This document shows positions 14,622-17,500 of a DNA stretch of 17,500 bases, piece after piece. The notes under the pieces were generated by a model that worked only from the letters and a program-made list of their open reading frames with translations, made no database searches and had not been told where the DNA came from. Origin of the DNA: Planctomycetia bacterium (lineage in GTDB: Bacteria > Planctomycetota > Phycisphaerae > Phycisphaerales > SM1A02); the NCBI GenBank assembly GCA_005799475.1, contig SYGQ01000031.1:1-17500 (forward strand), given 5' to 3'. A program made the translations under genes and the position numbers. Position 1 is the first letter of the stretch; each line of letters begins with the position of its first letter.

Positions 14622-15866
14622 GTGTCGAGCCACGCGGGCGCCATCGACTCTCCCGTGCGCAGCGCGCGCATTGCGCTGTTCACACTGACGGGCGTCAACC
14701 TCCTCAACTATCTCGATCGCTACCTCGTGGCCGGGATCGTGGCGCCGCTCGAATCAGAGTTTGGCGCGTCCAAGTCAGACATCGGCCTTCTCACAAGCGT
14801 GTTTCTGCTGGTGTACATGCTGGCGTCTCCGCTCATCGGCCTCGCGGCAGCGAGGTGGAGCCGGACCGCCATCCTCGGCACCGGCGTGCTGGTGTGGAGC
14901 CTCGCCACGATTGGATCGGGCTTCGCGCACTCGATGGTGCAGTTGCTCATGGCTCGCGCAATTGTCGGTCTCGGCGAGGCCGCATACTCCACGGTCGGGC
15001 CCGCGCTTCTGGCCGATCACTACGAACCTCGCCGCCGGCCGCTGGCGCTGAGCATTTTCTACGCCGCGATCCCCGTTGGAACCGCCCTCTCCTACATCGT
15101 GGCGGGCATCGTCTGTCAATCATGGGGCTGGCGTGCGGTGTTTTATGCTGGCGGAGTTCCAGGCATCGCGTTGGCGATCATCTGCTCTCGACTCGCTGAC
15201 CCACCGCGCGGGCAACATGACGCGGTGATCGCCGACGCCGGCCCCGCGCCTCCACGACGCGCGCGCCGACGCACCATGCTCGCGGCATTGGCGCGATCGC
15301 GCGACTTCATCATGGCTGTCGCCGGGTATGCCGCGTTCACATTCGCGTTCGGTGCGCTCGCGGTGTGGCTCCCTGACTATCTCCAGACCCAACGCGGCTG
15401 GGGGGTCAAGTCTTCGACCACGCTGTTCGGCATCGTGCTCGTCGCGTCGGGGTTCGCCGGAACCCTCGGTGGCGGGTGGCTCGCGCGCCGACTCGGCGGC
15501 GGACGCCGGACCTCGCTGCTCTTATGCGCCGGATGCATGATGGTCGCAATCCCCGCCACCTTGGCGGCCCTCTACAGTGAGGCCCCCTGGCTCATCATCG
15601 CCGGACTCGCGGTCGCCTCTACATTCTCGTTCGCCACACAGGGGCCAGTGAACGCGGTGATCGTCAACAGCGTCGATGCAACCACCCGACCCTTCGCGCT
15701 CGGTACAAGCGTGCTCGCCATCCACCTCTTTGGCGATGTGCCGAGCCCGTGGCTGATCGGTGCCGCGTCTGATGCGGGCTTCGGGATGACGCTCGCGATG
15801 TCGATGGTGCCCTGCGCCATGGCGGTCGCACTCGCGATCTGGCTCGTCGGAGGCCTCCGACGGTGA
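14622..15866 (+). CDS. Spinster-type MFS transporter
   Basis: A 414-aa inner-membrane transporter of the major facilitator superfamily with about 12 hydrophobic segments. The family is shown by NYLDRYLVAGI with D32/R33 (about 29-39), by GLGEAAYSTVGPALLADHY in the first half and by AIHLFGDVPSPWLIGAASD in the last third. These are hallmarks of the Spinster (Spns) group, whose animal members move sphingosine-1-phosphate or lysophospholipids. The motif A loop reads GLAAARWSRT, where the usual Asp of GxLaDR is Ala. A basic, Pro-rich central loop (PAPPRRARRRTM) divides the two halves. The GTG at 14622 gives a normal N terminus. The TGA overlaps the GTG of the next gene by 4 bases, so the two are likely co-translated; the neighbour's phospholipid-phosphatase fold fits a lipid substrate. 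Substrate is inference. Confidence 0.88.
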   Translation: MSSHAGAIDSPVRSARIALFTLTGVNLLNYLDRYLVAGIVAPLESEFGASKSDIGLLTSVFLLVYMLASPLIGLAAARWSRTAILGTGVLVWSLATIGSGFAHSMVQLLMARAIVGLGEAAYSTVGPALLADHYEPRRRPLALSIFYAAIPVGTALSYIVAGIVCQSWGWRAVFYAGGVPGIALAIICSRLADPPRGQHDAVIADAGPAPPRRARRRTMLAALARSRDFIMAVAGYAAFTFAFGALAVWLPDYLQTQRGWGVKSSTTLFGIVLVASGFAGTLGGGWLARRLGGGRRTSLLLCAGCMMVAIPATLAALYSEAPWLIIAGLAVASTFSFATQGPVNAVIVNSVDATTRPFALGTSVLAIHLFGDVPSPWLIGAASDAGFGMTLAMSMVPCAMAVALAIWLVGGLRR

Positions 15867-17500
15867 CGGGTGCTGCCCCAGCTCGACCCAAGGCGCGCAC
15901 CGTTGTGGCCTGGCTCGGTGTCATCGCTGTGGCGACCGTCATCGCAGCCATCTTCGATCGGGACATTGCGCTCTACGGTGCGGGGTTGCCGTGGGAAATC
16001 GCTGATGCCGCAAGGAGCCTCTCGGAGATGGGCCAGGCCGAGTGGACGCTCGTCCCGGCGACAGCGCTCTTCCTGTGGGCTTGGCGGAGCGGGCGAGACA
16101 ATCTTGCTCGCTGGGCGTTTCTGCTCGGCGTCACGGTCGCTGCAAGCGGCGGCATCGCCAACCTGATCAAGGTCATCTGTGCGCGCTGGCGCCCGATGGC
16201 GTTCATCGAGGGAGACGAGTATGGATTCGTGTGGTTCGCCACGGGAAGCGTGCGCGCGAGCTTTCCCAGCGGCCACTCCACGACCGCCGGCGCGGCCGTT
16301 CTCGTCCTCGCTCTCTGGTTCCCAAGATGGCGCTGGGTGGCGTTCGCATGGGGGCTCGCAATCGCCCTGTCGCGCATCGTGCTCTCGATGCACTTTGCGA
16401 CTGATGTGATTGCTGGGCTGACGCTTGGTGCGCTCACGGTGATCGCGACGCTTGCGATCTGGTGGCGCGTGAGCCCGTCCACGATTCCACGCGCCATGAA
16501 CACGGCGATCCCGCGATCGAGCGTGGCACTCGTTTGGACAGCCATCCTTGGAGGCACGCTGCTTCGCCTCTTCGCGGGGCGTTGGCTGCCCTTGGGAATC
16601 GACGAGGCCTACGAGGTGGCGACCTGCCAGTCGGTCGCGCTCTCGGGATTCGATCATCCGCCGCTGGTGTACTGGCTGACGCGCCTCGGACTCTGGCTCA
16701 GTGGCAGCGGCCCAGTCGATCCCCTCTTCGTACGGCTTCCGTTCATCGCGCTCTTCGCCCTCACCTCGTGGTTCGTGTGGCGCTTGACGCGACTGTGTTT
16801 CTCCGAGCGCGCGGGCGCGTGGTGCGTCGTCCTCCTCCAACTCTCGGCGCTCTTTTCGGTGGCCCATGGAGGATGGGCGTTGCCGGACGGTCCGCTTCTG
16901 TGCGCATCGATGGCGATGGCGCTCGTGCTCGCCAAGGGCGGCGTGCTCGGCACCCTTCCCGCAGGCGGACCCCCATGGAGTCCATGGCGAACATGGCTGT
17001 TGGCTGGCGCGGCGCTCGGACTGGCGGCGCTCGCGAAGTACCAAGCGGTACTCCTCGGCGCGTCTGTCGCGCTCTACCTCGTCTCGACGCGCGAGGGTCG
17101 GCGCGCGCTCGCTCATCCTGCGCCATGGATCGGCGCTCTGCTGGCTGTGGCGATCGCCAGCCCCGTCGTCATCTGGAACCTTCAGAATGACTGGGCCTCG
17201 TTGCGATTCCAAGGTGCGCGCGCCCACTCCGATGGCGGCCTTCACTTCTTGCGGCCCGTCGAAATGCTGGCCGCGCAGGCCGCGATCATCCTGCCGTGGA
17301 TCTGGGGGCCACTTCTGTGGGAGTGGATCAAGTCTCTGGGCGAACGCGGGCGCGCGAATCCGCGCTGGTTCCTCGCGTGCATGGCGGGACTCCCTATCGT
17401 CGTCTTTCCGCTCATCTCGCTGTGGAGTCCGAAAGGACTGCCGCACTGGTCCGCGGTCGGCTACCTCTTCGCGTTTCCGCTCCTCGGACTGGCGACCGCT
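15863..17500 (+). CDS. PAP2 phosphatase fused to GT39/GT83-type glycosyltransferase, 3' end cut
   Basis: A single frame with no stop from GTG 15863 to the right edge, 546 codons visible. Residues 1 to about 200 form a PAP2 phosphatase with all three motifs: KVICARWRP (K103, R110, P111), PSGH (135-138) and SRIVLSMHFATD (S170, R171, H177, D181). Such enzymes dephosphorylate lipid phosphates or polyprenyl diphosphates at the membrane. From about residue 220 a second membrane domain begins: DEAYEVATCQSVALSGFDHPP (247-267, with the acidic D247/E248 pair), FVRLPF, then ALGLAALAKYQAVLL and NLQNDWASLRFQG. This is the GT39/GT83 (PMT_2, ArnT-like) pattern, which transfers sugars from polyprenyl-phosphate donors. 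Multiple transmembrane segments are visible. The start overlaps the transporter stop (GTGA). The C terminus is missing. Confidence 0.87.
   Translation, partial: MTGAAPARPKARTVVAWLGVIAVATVIAAIFDRDIALYGAGLPWEIADAARSLSEMGQAEWTLVPATALFLWAWRSGRDNLARWAFLLGVTVAASGGIANLIKVICARWRPMAFIEGDEYGFVWFATGSVRASFPSGHSTTAGAAVLVLALWFPRWRWVAFAWGLAIALSRIVLSMHFATDVIAGLTLGALTVIATLAIWWRVSPSTIPRAMNTAIPRSSVALVWTAILGGTLLRLFAGRWLPLGIDEAYEVATCQSVALSGFDHPPLVYWLTRLGLWLSGSGPVDPLFVRLPFIALFALTSWFVWRLTRLCFSERAGAWCVVLLQLSALFSVAHGGWALPDGPLLCASMAMALVLAKGGVLGTLPAGGPPWSPWRTWLLAGAALGLAALAKYQAVLLGASVALYLVSTREGRRALAHPAPWIGALLAVAIASPVVIWNLQNDWASLRFQGARAHSDGGLHFLRPVEMLAAQAAIILPWIWGPLLWEWIKSLGERGRANPRWFLACMAGLPIVVFPLISLWSPKGLPHWSAVGYLFAFPLLGLATA

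Noticed and set aside
14532..14633. Upstream extension of the SYLF lipoprotein
   Set aside because: The lipoprotein signal begins at MKSTLL and the extension overlaps the divergent transporter start.
15572..17446. A 624-codon open frame on the minus strand
   Set aside because: It lies opposite the transporter and the PAP2-glycosyltransferase, is low-complexity Arg/Asp/His/Pro-rich and shows no domain; it is an antisense by-product of high GC codon use.
1..17500. Absence of TATA as a second missing word
   Set aside because: I saw none, but AT-only words are rare at this GC content and in this codon usage, so the absence is not comparable to that of ACGT.

Overview
The window is about 65% GC, densely coding, and every gene in it is bacterial. 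Two DUF1080 proteins, Sec/lipoprotein-type secreted proteins, GTG starts and start codons sitting 6-11 nt after -10-like hexamers suggest a member of the Planctomycetota, perhaps a Phycisphaerae relative. That placement is inference. No rRNA, tRNA, CRISPR array, transposase or phage gene was seen, and no gap between genes exceeds about 130 bp.

Layout. (1) 1-4451, plus strand: the 3' part of alaS, cut by the left edge, then acs (acetyl-CoA synthetase). (2) 4476-5447, minus strand: an HD-GYP signalling protein with a sigma-70 region-4-like helix-turn-helix at its C terminus. (3) 5469-9094, plus strand: a serine-biosynthesis operon of a DUF1015 protein, a SerA-like dehydrogenase with ACT domain, and SerC. 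(4) 9226-11598, minus strand: a flavin reductase-like protein, a small basic DUF2934 protein overlapping a DUF1080 lipoprotein, and a MarC-family membrane protein. (5) 11641-13083, plus strand: SthA soluble transhydrogenase, divergent from the flavin reductase gene. (6) 13084-14531, minus strand: a secreted DUF1080 protein and a SYLF-domain lipoprotein. (7) 14622-17500, plus strand: a Spinster-type MFS transporter overlapping a large open frame that runs off the right edge and fuses a PAP2 phosphatase to a GT39/GT83-type glycosyltransferase.

Functional themes are central metabolism (acetate activation, serine synthesis, NAD(P)H balance), envelope and lipid work (transporter, PAP2-glycosyltransferase, lipoproteins) and cyclic-di-GMP-type signalling.

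Most notable observations. The palindrome ACGT appears to be absent from all 17.5 kb, although ACG followed by A, C or G is very common; this points to a modification or restriction signature. The SerA-like protein has lost two of the three catalytic residues of its family and sits between DUF1015 and SerC, with no serB in view. There are two apparent domain fusions: HD-GYP with sigma region 4, and PAP2 with a glycosyltransferase. A recurrent -10 hexamer 6-11 nt before start codons suggests widespread leaderless transcription.
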